A DNA stretch of 64,000 bases, from assembly GCF_000741205.1 (NCBI RefSeq), contig NZ_JGYW01000004.1, forward strand, positions 1 to 64,000. Reading direction: 5' to 3'. The stretch comes from Bifidobacterium gallicum DSM 20093 = LMG 11596 (GTDB lineage: Bacteria; Actinomycetota; Actinomycetes; Actinomycetales; Bifidobacteriaceae). This document shows, in pieces, positions 17,254 through 26,976 of the stretch. The notes beneath the pieces were generated by a model that saw only the letters and a program-made list of their open reading frames with translations, had not been told where the DNA came from and ran no database searches. Position numbers and translations under genes: made by a program. Each line of letters begins with the position of its first letter. Position 1 is the first letter of the stretch.

Positions 17254-18405
17254 ATGACGGGTCGATTCGCGCCCACCCCTTCAGGGCGTATGCACATCGG
17301 CAACGCCTATGCGATGCTCGCCGCGTGGTTGGGCTCGCGCTCGCAAGGCGAGGGGCTGCTGCTGCGCATTGAAGATATTGATACGCCACGTGTGGTGCCC
17401 GACGCCGACCGTTGGATCATGGACGACCTGCATTGGCTTGGTTTGGATTGGCAAGGCGATCCTGTCTACCAGTCGCAGCGCACGCCGATTTATGAGCAAG
17501 CGTTGCGTACGCTGGCCCAGGAGCCGCTGGCCATTTATCCATGTTTCTGCTCGCGCGCCGAGATTCGCGCGGCCAGCGCTCCGCAAGAGGGCGACGGGTT
17601 CGTCGTGTATCCGGGCTTGTGTCGCGGCGCGTGGGAACGTCACGATCCGCAGGTGCGTGCGATTGTGGATTCGGATTGTGATTTCCGCCCAACTCTCAAT
17701 GGCGATTCCAACGCCACAAATACCCCCGCGACACTGTCCAAATCCGATGCTTCACGTGAAACACAGCGTCACGCGCTGCGCTACGCCGTACCTGAGGTGG
17801 CTGCCGAGCAAGGTCGCATCGAGTTCGATGACCTCGTATATGGCGCACAACACTTTGATCTGGGCCGAGACCTGGGAGACACGGTGGTGCGACGTTCCGA
17901 TGGCCTGTTCGCGTACCAACTGGCCGTCACCGTCGATGATTTGCTCGAAGACGTGAACCAGATTGTGCGCGGTCGCGACTTGTTGCGTTCCACGGCATTG
18001 CAACTGAACTTGCGTGCCAATTTGGTGGAACGCGGGTTTGTGCAACAACTACGTGGCGATAATGCGACTGTGACGCAACCGCAGTTCGCGCATTTGCCGC
18101 TCGTCGATAACGCCGCCGGTGTGCGTCTGGCCAAGCGCACACGGTCGCTTGATTTGGGATATTTGCGCAGCGTTGGCGTACGACCTGAGCAAGTGATCGG
18201 CTGGTGTGCGGCGTTGTTGGGCCTTGACGTGCCAGGTGTGACCTATGACAACGAAGGTCACATTGATCCGCAGCGTGACGATTTCCGTCCTGCACCAATC
18301 AGTGCGCATGAAGCGTTGGACCTGTTCTCATGGCAAGCGGTGCGTGACGCGCGGTACGACAAAGCCGTGCCGCACAATCTCGCTGAACGGCTCAAAGCCA
18401 TCTGA
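17254..18405 (+). CDS. gluQ: Glutamyl-Q tRNA(Asp) synthetase-like protein
   Basis: About 383 residues related to the catalytic half of GluRS. The HIGH-like motif HIGN is at residues 14-17 and a degenerate KMSKS (RLAKRTRS) is near the C-terminus. The zinc site CFC plus YPGLC matches the CxC-YxxxC pattern of GluQ synthetases. There is no anticodon-binding domain. In characterised members it attaches glutamate to queuosine at the wobble base of tRNA-Asp. The ATG at 17254 follows AAAGG by 10 bases. Between the zinc site and the next conserved block there is an insertion rich in Asn/Ala/Thr, making it longer than the usual 300 residues. Confidence 0.85.
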   Translation: MTGRFAPTPSGRMHIGNAYAMLAAWLGSRSQGEGLLLRIEDIDTPRVVPDADRWIMDDLHWLGLDWQGDPVYQSQRTPIYEQALRTLAQEPLAIYPCFCSRAEIRAASAPQEGDGFVVYPGLCRGAWERHDPQVRAIVDSDCDFRPTLNGDSNATNTPATLSKSDASRETQRHALRYAVPEVAAEQGRIEFDDLVYGAQHFDLGRDLGDTVVRRSDGLFAYQLAVTVDDLLEDVNQIVRGRDLLRSTALQLNLRANLVERGFVQQLRGDNATVTQPQFAHLPLVDNAAGVRLAKRTRSLDLGYLRSVGVRPEQVIGWCAALLGLDVPGVTYDNEGHIDPQRDDFRPAPISAHEALDLFSWQAVRDARYDKAVPHNLAERLKAI

Positions 18406-18474
18406 ACGCGTCTGTGCTGTTGCAACCATGAGTAGGGTGTAGCATAGAGCGGAACATAAGGGAGGGCGGCAGCG

Positions 18475-19284
18475 ATGGTGGCCTACATGGAACACAAGGA
18501 TCTGGCGGCAACAGCGATCAGTGACGAGCGTGCACGCGAAATCACTGATAACGTGCATCGCGCATTGGATCAGCTGGCGCAGGCTGTGGCAGACGCTGGG
18601 CGTCCCGAAGGTTGTGTGCAATTGCTGGCCGCCACAAAAACGCGTGACGTTGGTGAAGTGCATGCGGCCATTCAAGCCGGCATCCGGCTGATTGGCGAAA
18701 ACCGCCCGCAAGAGATTCTGGCCAAAATTGACGGACTGCGTGAACTGTGTGCCGCGGATGGACTGCAGGTGGGTCGTCAGGACGATGATGCGGCGCCTGA
18801 TGTGCCATTGCATCTGATCGGCCAGCTGCAAAGCAACAAAATCGGCAAAATCCTGCCGTTTACGAATGTGATTGAATCCGTGGACTCCTTGGACCTCGCG
18901 CAGAAAATCGCTCGCCGGGCTGTAGCGCACACTATGACTGTGGATGTGCTGCTCGAAGTCAACGAATCAGGCGAGACCAGCAAATCGGGATGCGCTCCTG
19001 AACAGGCGCGAGACATTGCAGGAGCCATCGGCGCTCTTGACGGCGTGCGGCTTGTAGGGCTGATGACAGTCGGCGCGCATGTGGACGATGAAGCCATTGT
19101 GCGTCAAGGATTCGCCCATCTGCGTGAGTTGAGGGACGAACTCGTTGCGTCTGGCGAGCAAGGTACCGATGAATGTTTGCAGCTGTCGATGGGTATGAGC
19201 GGCGACGCCGCCTGGGCTATTGATGAAGGGTCAACACAAGTGCGGTTGGGCCGCGCGATTTTTGGCGAACGATTGTTTGTGTAA
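18475..19284 (+). CDS. yggS: YggS-family PLP homeostasis protein
   Basis: 269 residues, single-domain PLP-binding TIM barrel of the YggS/PLPBP family. The PLP lysine is in LLAATKTRD (Lys55). Other signatures are IGENRPQEI, HLIGQLQSNKIGKI, VNESGETSKSGC, LMTVGA, LSMGMSGD and TQVRLGRAIFG. It buffers free pyridoxal phosphate (family knowledge) and has no known enzymatic activity. AAGGGAGGG precedes the ATG. There is an unusual insertion after KIDGLRELC (about 20 residues). Confidence 0.93.
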   Translation: MVAYMEHKDLAATAISDERAREITDNVHRALDQLAQAVADAGRPEGCVQLLAATKTRDVGEVHAAIQAGIRLIGENRPQEILAKIDGLRELCAADGLQVGRQDDDAAPDVPLHLIGQLQSNKIGKILPFTNVIESVDSLDLAQKIARRAVAHTMTVDVLLEVNESGETSKSGCAPEQARDIAGAIGALDGVRLVGLMTVGAHVDDEAIVRQGFAHLRELRDELVASGEQGTDECLQLSMGMSGDAAWAIDEGSTQVRLGRAIFGERLFV

Positions 19285-19404
19285 CCACACTGGGCATGCG
19301 CTGAACTGATGTGCAATAACGGTTCCTGATTTGCCAAGATGCCTGAGATTGAGGATTTTCGAGGGGATGAATTGATAGTTTTGTGCTGCTAGTGTTCCAA
19401 CCCA

Positions 19405-19510
19405 TCGGATTCACCAACAGATGGGGGAAGACCCAGAGCGGATGGCCGCCCTGGATGGTGATGCGGCCCTCGTGGTGGATCGCGGGATCGAGGGGAGCGA
19501 TCTGGCGCAT
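19405..19510 (-). pseudogene. Truncated 5' end of a gene at the edge of the nan/nag island
   Basis: On the minus strand an ATG at 19510 has an excellent AAAGGAG site. It begins RQIAPLDPAIHHEGRITIQ and continues GGHPLWVFPHLLV, then turns into unrelated sequence near 19405 and runs on towards yggS. GC content drops at the same point. The first 33 residues look like the beginning of a real protein, perhaps the N-terminal strand region of an SGNH/CE2-type esterase, but that identification is weak. It would have been the last gene of the nagB-nagA operon. The rest of 19285-19679 holds nothing else I can recognise. Confidence 0.5.
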
Positions 19511-19679
19511 GGCACTCCTTTGTGTGCGGGAAACGGACGCTGACAATCTAGCGTTCTTTCGTCGTGCCAGAAACAGAGGTGTTGGAACGGGTGAAGCGCT
19601 CCAGTTATGTTTCGGATGGAAGCTGTGGTCCGGATGGGGTTGCTTCTCAGGGGGATGCTTGCACAGAGGGACGCCTCGG

Positions 19680-20915
19680 CTATGCCACGGGCCTCCCTGC
19701 GCACCACACACGCTCCACCTTCCACGTCTCGGGATCCGTGAGCAGCATATCGCCGGCATACCCAGGCGCAATCAGGCCCAGGGGTGCACCGGTGATGGCA
19801 TTGGGCCGATTCAGCCCCAAGGCGCGCGAGGGGGTGAGGGTAGCGGCCTCCACGGCTTCGGCGGCGGCGAATCCCAGCTCGAGCACGGCACGCGCGACGG
19901 CATCTTCCAGCAGGAGCGTGGATCCGGCGATTGCGCCGTTGGAGGCCAAGCGTGCATGGCCATCCACCACGGTGACGTCCAGGGCGCCCAGGAGGTAGTG
20001 CCCGTCGGGGCAGTCGGTGGCCGCCATGGCGTCGGTCACGAAGGCGAGACGGTGGGGTGCGAAGCCCCAAGCCATCTGCACCACAGGGTTCTGCACGTGG
20101 AAGCCGTCGTTGATGAGTTCCGGCGTGACGCGCGGGTCGGCCGTCACGGCGGGGATGGGACCCGGCTCGCGGTGGTGGATGCCGTTCATCGCGTTGAACA
20201 TGTGCGTCATGATGGTGGCGCCCGCGTCGATTGCCTCACAGGCCGTCTCGTAGTCGGCATCGCAGTGGCCGATGGCGGGGGCCACGCCCGCGGCGGCGAA
20301 GGCGCGGATCGCCTCCATGCCGTGCGGCAGCTCCGGCGCGATGGTGATCTGCCGCAGTGCGCCGTCGGCGGCCGCCAGCAGCCGCTCCACCACGGCGGGT
20401 ACGGGGTCGACCAGGCAGTTCGGGTCGTGTGCGCCCTTGCGTGCCAAGGCCAGGAACGGCCCTTCGAGATGCGCGCCGAGGATGTCCGGCCGCATGTCCA
20501 TCTGCTCGCGCACGACCCGCAGGTTGCGTTCCATCACGTCGAGTGGATTGGTGATCAGGCTGAGCACCTGCCGGGTGGTGCCGTGCACCATGTGGCAGGC
20601 GCGCGCGGTGGCGATGCCCTCGGGGCCGTCGTCGAAGGAGGCGCCCCAGCCGCCATGTGCGTGGATGTCCACGTAGCCGGGGGTGAGTGTGCGGCCGGCG
20701 GCTTCGACGACGTCTTCGACGCCGACGGCCGCCGCATCGAAGCCCTCGTCGGTGGTGCCGACGGCGTCGATGGTGCCGTCGCGCACCACGACCCAGGCAT
20801 GGTCGCGCACGCCGCGCGCGTCCACAAGGCGCGCGCCGCGGATGGCGGCGTCGCGCGGCGGTGCGGCCAGCGCCTGCGTGACCGCTGCGGTGATGGCGGG
20901 ATGGTCGGTGGTCAT
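19680..20915 (-). CDS. nagA: N-acetylglucosamine-6-phosphate deacetylase
   Basis: 411 residues. It deacetylates GlcNAc-6-P to GlcN-6-P. Amidohydrolase motifs are present: VDIHAHGGWGASF, LGAHLEGPFLALARKGAHD, IGHCDADYETACEAI, TIMTHMFNAMNGIHHREPG and the catalytic aspartate in FVTDAMAATDC. The ATG at 20915 follows AAGGAG by 7 bases; the frame is open beyond this but without signals. It is the last intact gene of the minus-strand operon, 118 bases after nagB. The gap carries a hairpin at 20942-20978 (CTTCCCGCA/TGCGGGAAG). Codons are strongly G/C-ended, unlike genes before 19284. Confidence 0.95.
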   Translation of the reverse strand: MTTDHPAITAAVTQALAAPPRDAAIRGARLVDARGVRDHAWVVVRDGTIDAVGTTDEGFDAAAVGVEDVVEAAGRTLTPGYVDIHAHGGWGASFDDGPEGIATARACHMVHGTTRQVLSLITNPLDVMERNLRVVREQMDMRPDILGAHLEGPFLALARKGAHDPNCLVDPVPAVVERLLAAADGALRQITIAPELPHGMEAIRAFAAAGVAPAIGHCDADYETACEAIDAGATIMTHMFNAMNGIHHREPGPIPAVTADPRVTPELINDGFHVQNPVVQMAWGFAPHRLAFVTDAMAATDCPDGHYLLGALDVTVVDGHARLASNGAIAGSTLLLEDAVARAVLELGFAAAEAVEAATLTPSRALGLNRPNAITGAPLGLIAPGYAGDMLLTDPETWKVERVWCAGRPVA

Positions 20916-21033
20916 GGTGAAGCTCCTTGGGACGGTGACGACTTCCCGCACTGCCGCGGCGCGGGCAGGTGCGGGAAGGTACGGGATGTCGGTCGGGTGT
21001 GTGGGCCGGACGCCGCAGCGGCGCACACACCTG

Positions 21034-21822
21034 TCAGATGCTCTGCCAGGCGGGCTTGTTGTCGTAGGCCCAGCGGTAGTAGTCGGCGTCGCGCAGCCTG
21101 GAGGCAGCCGCGGCGTCGACGATGACGGTGGCGTGTGGGTGCAGCTGGAGCGCGGACGCCGGCCACAGCGCGCTGATGCCGCCCTCGACGGTTTGCGCGA
21201 TGGCCTCCGCCTTGTGCTCGCCGAAGGCGAGCAGGATGAGGTGGCGTGCCTTCATGATGGTGCCGATGCCCTGCGTGATGCAGTGGGTGGGCACCTGGTT
21301 GATGTCGCCGTCGAAGAAGCGCGCGTTGTCCTCGCGGGTCTGTCGGGTGAGCGTCTTGATGCGCGTGCCGCTGGCCAGCGAGGAGCCGGGCTCGTTGAAC
21401 CCGATGTGGCCGTCGGTGCCGATGCCCAGGATCTGCACGTCCACGCCGCCGGCCGCCTCGATGGCGGCGTCGTACTCACGTCCGGCGTCCATGATGGTGT
21501 CGAGGTTGCCGTTGGGTACGTGCACCAGTTCCGGCGTGAGCCCCAGCGGCTCGACGACGGTGCGCGTGATGGTGCTGCGGTAGGACTCGGGGTGCGCGGG
21601 GTCGAGTCCTGCGTACTCGTCGAGGGCGAAGCCGCGCACGCGGCTGACATCGATGTGCTCGGCCTTGACGATGGCCGCGAGTGCCTGGTAGGCCGCGAGC
21701 GGGCTGGAGCCGGTGGCCAGGCCGAGGACGGCGTCCGGCTTGCGTGCGATGAGGTCGGCCACGCAGCGTGCGTAGATCTCGCCGGCCTTGGCTTCGTTGT
21801 CTACGATGATGAGTTCGGTCAT
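21034..21822 (-). CDS. nagB: Glucosamine-6-phosphate deaminase
   Basis: 262 residues. It converts GlcN-6-P to fructose-6-P and ammonia, feeding the bifid shunt. Key motifs are LGLATGSSPLAAYQAL, FALDEYAGLDPAHPESY, ILGIGTDGHIGFNEPGSS, THCITQGIGTIMKA and the Ala/Leu-rich C-terminus. AAGGAA precedes the ATG by 8 bases. It lies between nanA and nagA. Confidence 0.96.
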   Translation of the reverse strand: MTELIIVDNEAKAGEIYARCVADLIARKPDAVLGLATGSSPLAAYQALAAIVKAEHIDVSRVRGFALDEYAGLDPAHPESYRSTITRTVVEPLGLTPELVHVPNGNLDTIMDAGREYDAAIEAAGGVDVQILGIGTDGHIGFNEPGSSLASGTRIKTLTRQTREDNARFFDGDINQVPTHCITQGIGTIMKARHLILLAFGEHKAEAIAQTVEGGISALWPASALQLHPHATVIVDAAAASRLRDADYYRWAYDNKPAWQSI

Positions 21823-21872
21823 GGTGGTAGTTCCTTGGGGGAGTGGGAAAGGTGCGGTAGGTGGTGGCGGTG

Positions 21873-21904
21873 TAGAAATTGTTCAGAAAAATGAACAATT
21901 TCTA
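21873..21904. promoter_or_regulatory. Perfect 13-bp inverted repeat between nanA and nagB
   Basis: TAGAAATTGTTCA (21873-21885) and TGAACAATTTCTA (21892-21904) enclose GAAAAA. It is strikingly AT-rich inside a GC-rich operon. No T tract follows on the minus strand, so it is not a standard terminator. It could be an operator, an mRNA-processing site or a partial attenuator that lowers nagB-nagA expression relative to nanA. Confidence 0.65.
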
Positions 21905-21917
21905 GGGGGGAGGAAAC

Positions 21918-22874
21918 TCACTGCGTGGCCAGGGTCACCTCCTCGGGGGTGCGGGCTGGCTCGAGGCCGCAGGCGCGCAGCACCTCAGCCACTGCTTCCA
22001 CGTTGGCGCCCTGCAGGGGCAGGACGGGATCGGGCATCTGGTTGGTGTCGAAGACGCCCAGGAGCGCCAGGGCGGTCTTGAAGGCGCCGACGCCGGCGCC
22101 GAAGCCGGCGACGCCGCTGGTGACGGTCACGATGCGCATGAGCGCGGCGAGCCTGTCCTGCTCCTTGCGCACGGTCTCCCAGTCGCCGGCTTCGGCGGCC
22201 TTCCACATGCGCACGTAGCCGGTACATTCCACGTTGCCCAGGCCGGGGACGGAGCCGTCGGCGCCGGCCATGTAGGCGCCGTCGACCACGACTTCCTGAC
22301 CGGTGAGCAGGGTGAGCGGATGACCGGCCTTCCTGTTGTCGTCCACGAGGAAGCGGAAGGAGACGTCATCGCCGGAGGAGTCCTTGACCCCGGCGAGCAC
22401 GCCGTCGAGGCCGAGGCGGATGAGCATGTCGCCCGGCAGCTTGGTGTGCACGCATACGGGGATGTCGTAGGCGAACAGCGGCAGGTCGACGGCATCGTGG
22501 ATGAGGCGGAAGTGGCGTTCGACCTCGGGCATGCCGCCCAGCGCGTAGAAGGGGGCGGTGGCGACGATGGCGTCGGCGCCGAGCTCTTTGGCGACCTTGG
22601 CGTGTTCGATCACGCGGCGCGTTTCGGTGTCGATGCAGCCGACGAGGACGGGTACGCGGCCGTCGACAGTCTCAATGGCGGTTTCGATGATCTCGCGGCG
22701 GCGTTCATCGGTGCTGAAGACGACCTCGCCGGAGGAGCCGAGGATGAACAGGCCGTCGACGCCGGCTTCGATCATGCGGTTGATGGACCGCGCGAAGCTG
22801 GTTCGGTCGAGTTGACGGTCGGCGGTCAGGGGGGTGACGACCGGCGGGATGACGCCACGGAATTGCTTGGTCAT
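21918..22874 (-). CDS. nanA: N-acetylneuraminate lyase (DHDPS/NanA family)
   Basis: 318 residues. It splits sialic acid into N-acetylmannosamine and pyruvate through a Schiff base. The lysine lies in GVLAGVKDSSGD; the partner tyrosine in LPLFAYDIPVC; the substrate loop in ILGSSGEVVFSTDERR. Assignment to NanA rather than another DHDPS-family aldolase comes from its place in a complete nan/nag operon. The start at 22874 is the first ATG of the family-like sequence MTKQFRGVIPPVVTPL; AAAAGGACACTGATTCCC lies before it. Confidence 0.92.
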   Translation of the reverse strand: MTKQFRGVIPPVVTPLTADRQLDRTSFARSINRMIEAGVDGLFILGSSGEVVFSTDERRREIIETAIETVDGRVPVLVGCIDTETRRVIEHAKVAKELGADAIVATAPFYALGGMPEVERHFRLIHDAVDLPLFAYDIPVCVHTKLPGDMLIRLGLDGVLAGVKDSSGDDVSFRFLVDDNRKAGHPLTLLTGQEVVVDGAYMAGADGSVPGLGNVECTGYVRMWKAAEAGDWETVRKEQDRLAALMRIVTVTSGVAGFGAGVGAFKTALALLGVFDTNQMPDPVLPLQGANVEAVAEVLRACGLEPARTPEEVTLATQ

Positions 22875-22921
22875 GGGAATCAGTGTCCTTTTGCTGTCGG
22901 GAAGTCGGTTGGAGGGGTTGG

Positions 22922-22947
22922 GCGGGGCCGCGTGGCTGCGGCCCCGC
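22922..22947. other. Intercistronic hairpin between the ATPase gene and nanA
   Basis: GCGGGGCCGC (22922-22931) and GCGGCCCCGC (22938-22947) form a perfect 10-bp stem with a 6-base loop. No T tract. Probably an mRNA-stabilising or processing element between nanF and nanA. Confidence 0.5.
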
Positions 22948-22970
22948 GATGGCGGACAGTGGATGGGTGT

Positions 22971-23804
<834 letters not shown>

Positions 23805-23829
23805 CTGGAATCTCCTGGTTCTCGCCGCG

Positions 23830-25932
23830 TCATTGCAGCACGGGAATCTTCGGTTCGGGGTCAGTGTCGGGCGGCTGGACGGTGACCTTGGTGCTGAGGG
23901 CCCGCTCGATGGCTCGGTCCACGTCGGGGTTGTCGGCAGGGGTGTCGGACTTGTCCAGGTCGTCCGGGTGCACCGCGTAGAAGTGCCAGGTGCCGGGTAC
24001 GCGCTTCATGACGGGCTTGACGTCCAGGCCGCGCGTCGGGTGCGAGGAGCGCGGTGCGAAGCGGTCGCCCTTGGGGAAGTCCGCGGGGCTGGGCACCGAG
24101 CCGGGCACCTGGTGCAGCCGTCCGGAGCCGGCCTCGATGGAGGTGACGGATCCGAGCAGGCCGCGGGTGTACTCGTGGCGGGGGTCGGTGAGGATCTCGC
24201 GTGCGGCGCCCTGTTCGACCACCTGGCCGGCGTACATGACGGTGATCGAGTGCGCCACCTTGGCGACGAGCGCTAGGTCGTGGCTGACGAAGATCATCGC
24301 GAAGCCGAGCTTTTCGCGCAGTTCGTTGAGCAGGTCGATGACCTGCTTCTGCACGGTCACGTCGAGTGCGGTGGTGGGCTCGTCGGCAATGACGAGCTTG
24401 GGGTCGCGGGTGAGGGCCATGGCGATGAGCACGCGCTGGCGCTGGCCGCCGGAGAGCTCGTGCGGGTAGGATTCCAGCACACGCTGGGGGTCGAGACCCA
24501 CCAGTTCGAGCAGTTCCTCCGCGGTGCGGGTGCCTCCGCGGGAGGTGAGCTGCTTCATCTGCGCCTTGATGAGCATGGACGGATTGAGCGAGGAGAGCGC
24601 GTCCTGGTAGATCATGGCGATCTCGTGGCCGCGGATGGAGTTGTAGCGCTTCTGGCTCATGCCGACCAGGTTCTCGCCCTCGAAGAGGATCTCGCCGCTG
24701 ATCTCGGCCTTCGGGTCCAACAGGCCCATGATGGCCAGGGAGGTGATGGACTTGCCGCATCCGGACTCACCTACGAGGCCCATGGTCTCGCCGGGGCGCA
24801 CGGAGAAGTTGAGGTGGTCGACCACATCCACGTCGCCGTGGCGTGGGAACTTGATGCACAGATCCTTGACCTCGATGACGGGTGCGGCCTTGCTGCTCGG
24901 CTCGAGGCGGTCGGTGCGGCGGAATTCCGCGTCCCTGAGGGCCATGAGGGAGGCCTCCAGGGTCTCGGCCTGGGCGGCGTAGGCGGCGACCGGGTCGATC
25001 AGGAGACGGTCCTCCTCACGCAGGTGCTCCTTCTCCTCCTCGGTGCGCTTGATCGGGGCGGAAGGCGCGGCCACCATGGCGTCGGTGAGGCCCTCGGAGA
25101 GGATGTTGAGGCACAGCACGGTGAGCATGATCGCCAGGCCCGGGAACAGTGCCTGCCACCAGAAGCCGTAGATCACGCCGGCCTTGGCGCTGGAGAGGAT
25201 GTTGCCCCAGGTCGGGGTCGGCTCGGGGATGCCGGCGTTGATGAAGGACAGCGAGGCCTCGAAGACGATGGCGTCGGCCACGGAGAGCGTGGTAAAGACC
25301 ATGACGGGGGCGGCGATGTTGCGGGTGACGTGCTTGAGGAGCAGCCAGGGGGCGCGGGCGCCGGAGACGATGCCGGCCCTCACGTAGTCCTTGCCATACT
25401 CGCTGATGATGTTCGCGCGGACGATGCGGGCGATCTGCGGTACGTAGAGGATGCCGATGGAGATGACGATGCCGATCATCGACTGGCCGAGGATGGAGAC
25501 GAACACGGCCGCCAAGGCGATGCCCGGGATCGACATGACGATGTCGATGCAGCGCATGATCACCTCGGAGATCCAGGTGCGGCTGACCGCGGCGACTGCG
25601 CCGATGAGGGCGCCGACGACGAGGGCGAAGGCGATGGAGGACAGACCGATGACCAGCGAGTACCGTGCGCCGTACAGGACGCGCGAGAGCACGTCGCGGC
25701 CGAGGTTGTCGGTGCCGAAGAGGTGGCCCATCGAGGGGGAGCGGTAGGTGAGGGTGATTTCCTGCGGGTCGTGCGGCGCGATCAGCGGCGCGAAGACGGC
25801 GCAGATGACGAGCAGCGAGATGAAGACGACGGAAATCCTGGTGCCCAGCGACATCGCCTTCCAACGCTTGAAGGTGAGCTTGCCGCCGGCCTTGTCGATG
25901 TTCTTGACTGACAGTGTCTTGGAGAAAAGCAT
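23830..25932 (-). CDS. nanD: ABC permease-ATPase fusion protein (sialic acid importer)
   Basis: About 700 residues. The N-terminal third is a DppC-type permease: helices from VVFISLLVICAVFAPLIAP onward, the EAA-like loop AGIVSGARAPWLLLKHV, ending with LAIMLTVLCLNILSEGLTDA. An ATPase follows with Walker A GESGCGKSI, signature LSGGQRQRV and Walker B LVIADEPTTALD, ending in an oligopeptide-type C-terminal domain. The ATG at 25932 lies 4 bases after the previous stop codon; in-frame starts upstream (25944) overlap it. The permease-ATPase fusion fixes 1:1 stoichiometry; the second ATPase is the next gene. Confidence 0.9.
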   Translation of the reverse strand: MLFSKTLSVKNIDKAGGKLTFKRWKAMSLGTRISVVFISLLVICAVFAPLIAPHDPQEITLTYRSPSMGHLFGTDNLGRDVLSRVLYGARYSLVIGLSSIAFALVVGALIGAVAAVSRTWISEVIMRCIDIVMSIPGIALAAVFVSILGQSMIGIVISIGILYVPQIARIVRANIISEYGKDYVRAGIVSGARAPWLLLKHVTRNIAAPVMVFTTLSVADAIVFEASLSFINAGIPEPTPTWGNILSSAKAGVIYGFWWQALFPGLAIMLTVLCLNILSEGLTDAMVAAPSAPIKRTEEEKEHLREEDRLLIDPVAAYAAQAETLEASLMALRDAEFRRTDRLEPSSKAAPVIEVKDLCIKFPRHGDVDVVDHLNFSVRPGETMGLVGESGCGKSITSLAIMGLLDPKAEISGEILFEGENLVGMSQKRYNSIRGHEIAMIYQDALSSLNPSMLIKAQMKQLTSRGGTRTAEELLELVGLDPQRVLESYPHELSGGQRQRVLIAMALTRDPKLVIADEPTTALDVTVQKQVIDLLNELREKLGFAMIFVSHDLALVAKVAHSITVMYAGQVVEQGAAREILTDPRHEYTRGLLGSVTSIEAGSGRLHQVPGSVPSPADFPKGDRFAPRSSHPTRGLDVKPVMKRVPGTWHFYAVHPDDLDKSDTPADNPDVDRAIERALSTKVTVQPPDTDPEPKIPVLQ

Positions 25933-25936
25933 GGCG

Positions 25937-26893
25937 TCACACATTCCTGATTCGCGGGTTGATAAGGACATAGAGCAGGTCGACGACGATGTTGATGATG
26001 ATGAACGCGAGTGCGACCACCAGCACCACGCCCTGTACCAGCATCGGCTGGTTGTTGTTGATGCCGTCGAACATTGCGGTGCCCATGCCGGGCAGTGCGA
26101 AGATGACCTCGATGACGATCGCGCCGCCCATGAGGTAGCCGATCTTCATGCCGAGTACGGTGACCGGAGTAATCAGGGCGTTGCGCAGCACGTTGCGGGC
26201 GATGACGATCGACTTGGGGATGCCGGCACCCAGGGCGGTGCGCACGTAGTCCTTGTCGAGTTCCTCGACCATGGAGGTGCGGATGATGCGGGTCATGGAG
26301 CCGGCCACGGGCATGGCCAGCGCGAAGCAGGGCATGGCCATGCGGCGCATGTACTCGAGTGGGTCCTGGCTGAAGGGGACGAGGTCGCCGGCGCCGGGGA
26401 GCCAGTCCATGCGGATCTGCAGGAAGTAGATGAGCAGGACGCCTAGCCAGAAGGCGGGGGTGGCGATTTCGATGATGGAGATGACGCGGATCGTCTGGTC
26501 GACCCAGGTGTCGCGGTAGAGGGCGGCGAGGACGCCGAAGACGACTGCGATGACGAGGGCGATGGCCAGGCCGATGAAGGTCAGCTGGAGGGTCAGCGGG
26601 AAGGAGGTGGCGATGCGGGCGGCAACGGAGTCCTTGTTGACGCCGTAGACGCCGAGGTTGCCCTGCAGCATGCCTCCGATGTAGTTCCAGAACTGCTTCC
26701 ACCAGGGCAGGTCGAAGCCCATCTCGTGGCGGTAGGCGGCGAGTGCCTCGGGGGTGGCGCTTTCGCCGAGTGCGGCGACGGCCGGGTCGTACTTGGAGAA
26801 CGACATGAGGAAGAAGACGAGCAGCGTGACGCCGAAGGCCATGAACGGCAGGGCGATGAGGCGCTTGCCCAGGATTCGCAATAGGTTACTCAC
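25937..26893 (-). CDS. nanC: ABC transporter permease, DppB type (sialic acid importer)
   Basis: 318 residues, six predicted membrane helices. Begins SNLLRILGKRLIALPFMAFG as in DppB permeases, with a large outer loop between helices 1 and 2 and the cytoplasmic coupling loop VRTALGAGIPKSIVIARNVL. GTG at 26893 is chosen because CAGGAG lies 6 bases upstream; the frame is open further but codes for an Arg/Pro-rich nonsense peptide. Operon position 2, between the binding protein and the fusion protein. Confidence 0.92.
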   Translation of the reverse strand: MSNLLRILGKRLIALPFMAFGVTLLVFFLMSFSKYDPAVAALGESATPEALAAYRHEMGFDLPWWKQFWNYIGGMLQGNLGVYGVNKDSVAARIATSFPLTLQLTFIGLAIALVIAVVFGVLAALYRDTWVDQTIRVISIIEIATPAFWLGVLLIYFLQIRMDWLPGAGDLVPFSQDPLEYMRRMAMPCFALAMPVAGSMTRIIRTSMVEELDKDYVRTALGAGIPKSIVIARNVLRNALITPVTVLGMKIGYLMGGAIVIEVIFALPGMGTAMFDGINNNQPMLVQGVVLVVALAFIIINIVVDLLYVLINPRIRNV

Positions 26894-26976
26894 TGGATGC
26901 TCCTGTTGTGGATGGTGGATTGGGCGGACTGCATCGTTGCAGCCCGTTCGGGGTGCCGGCGGATGCCGGGGCCCGG

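Noticed and set aside
19383-21125. Long plus-strand open frame opposite nagA
   Set aside because: Shadow frame caused by G/C-ended codons of nagA and nagB; the predicted peptide is Gly/Val/Asp/His-rich without any recognisable domain and has no start signal.
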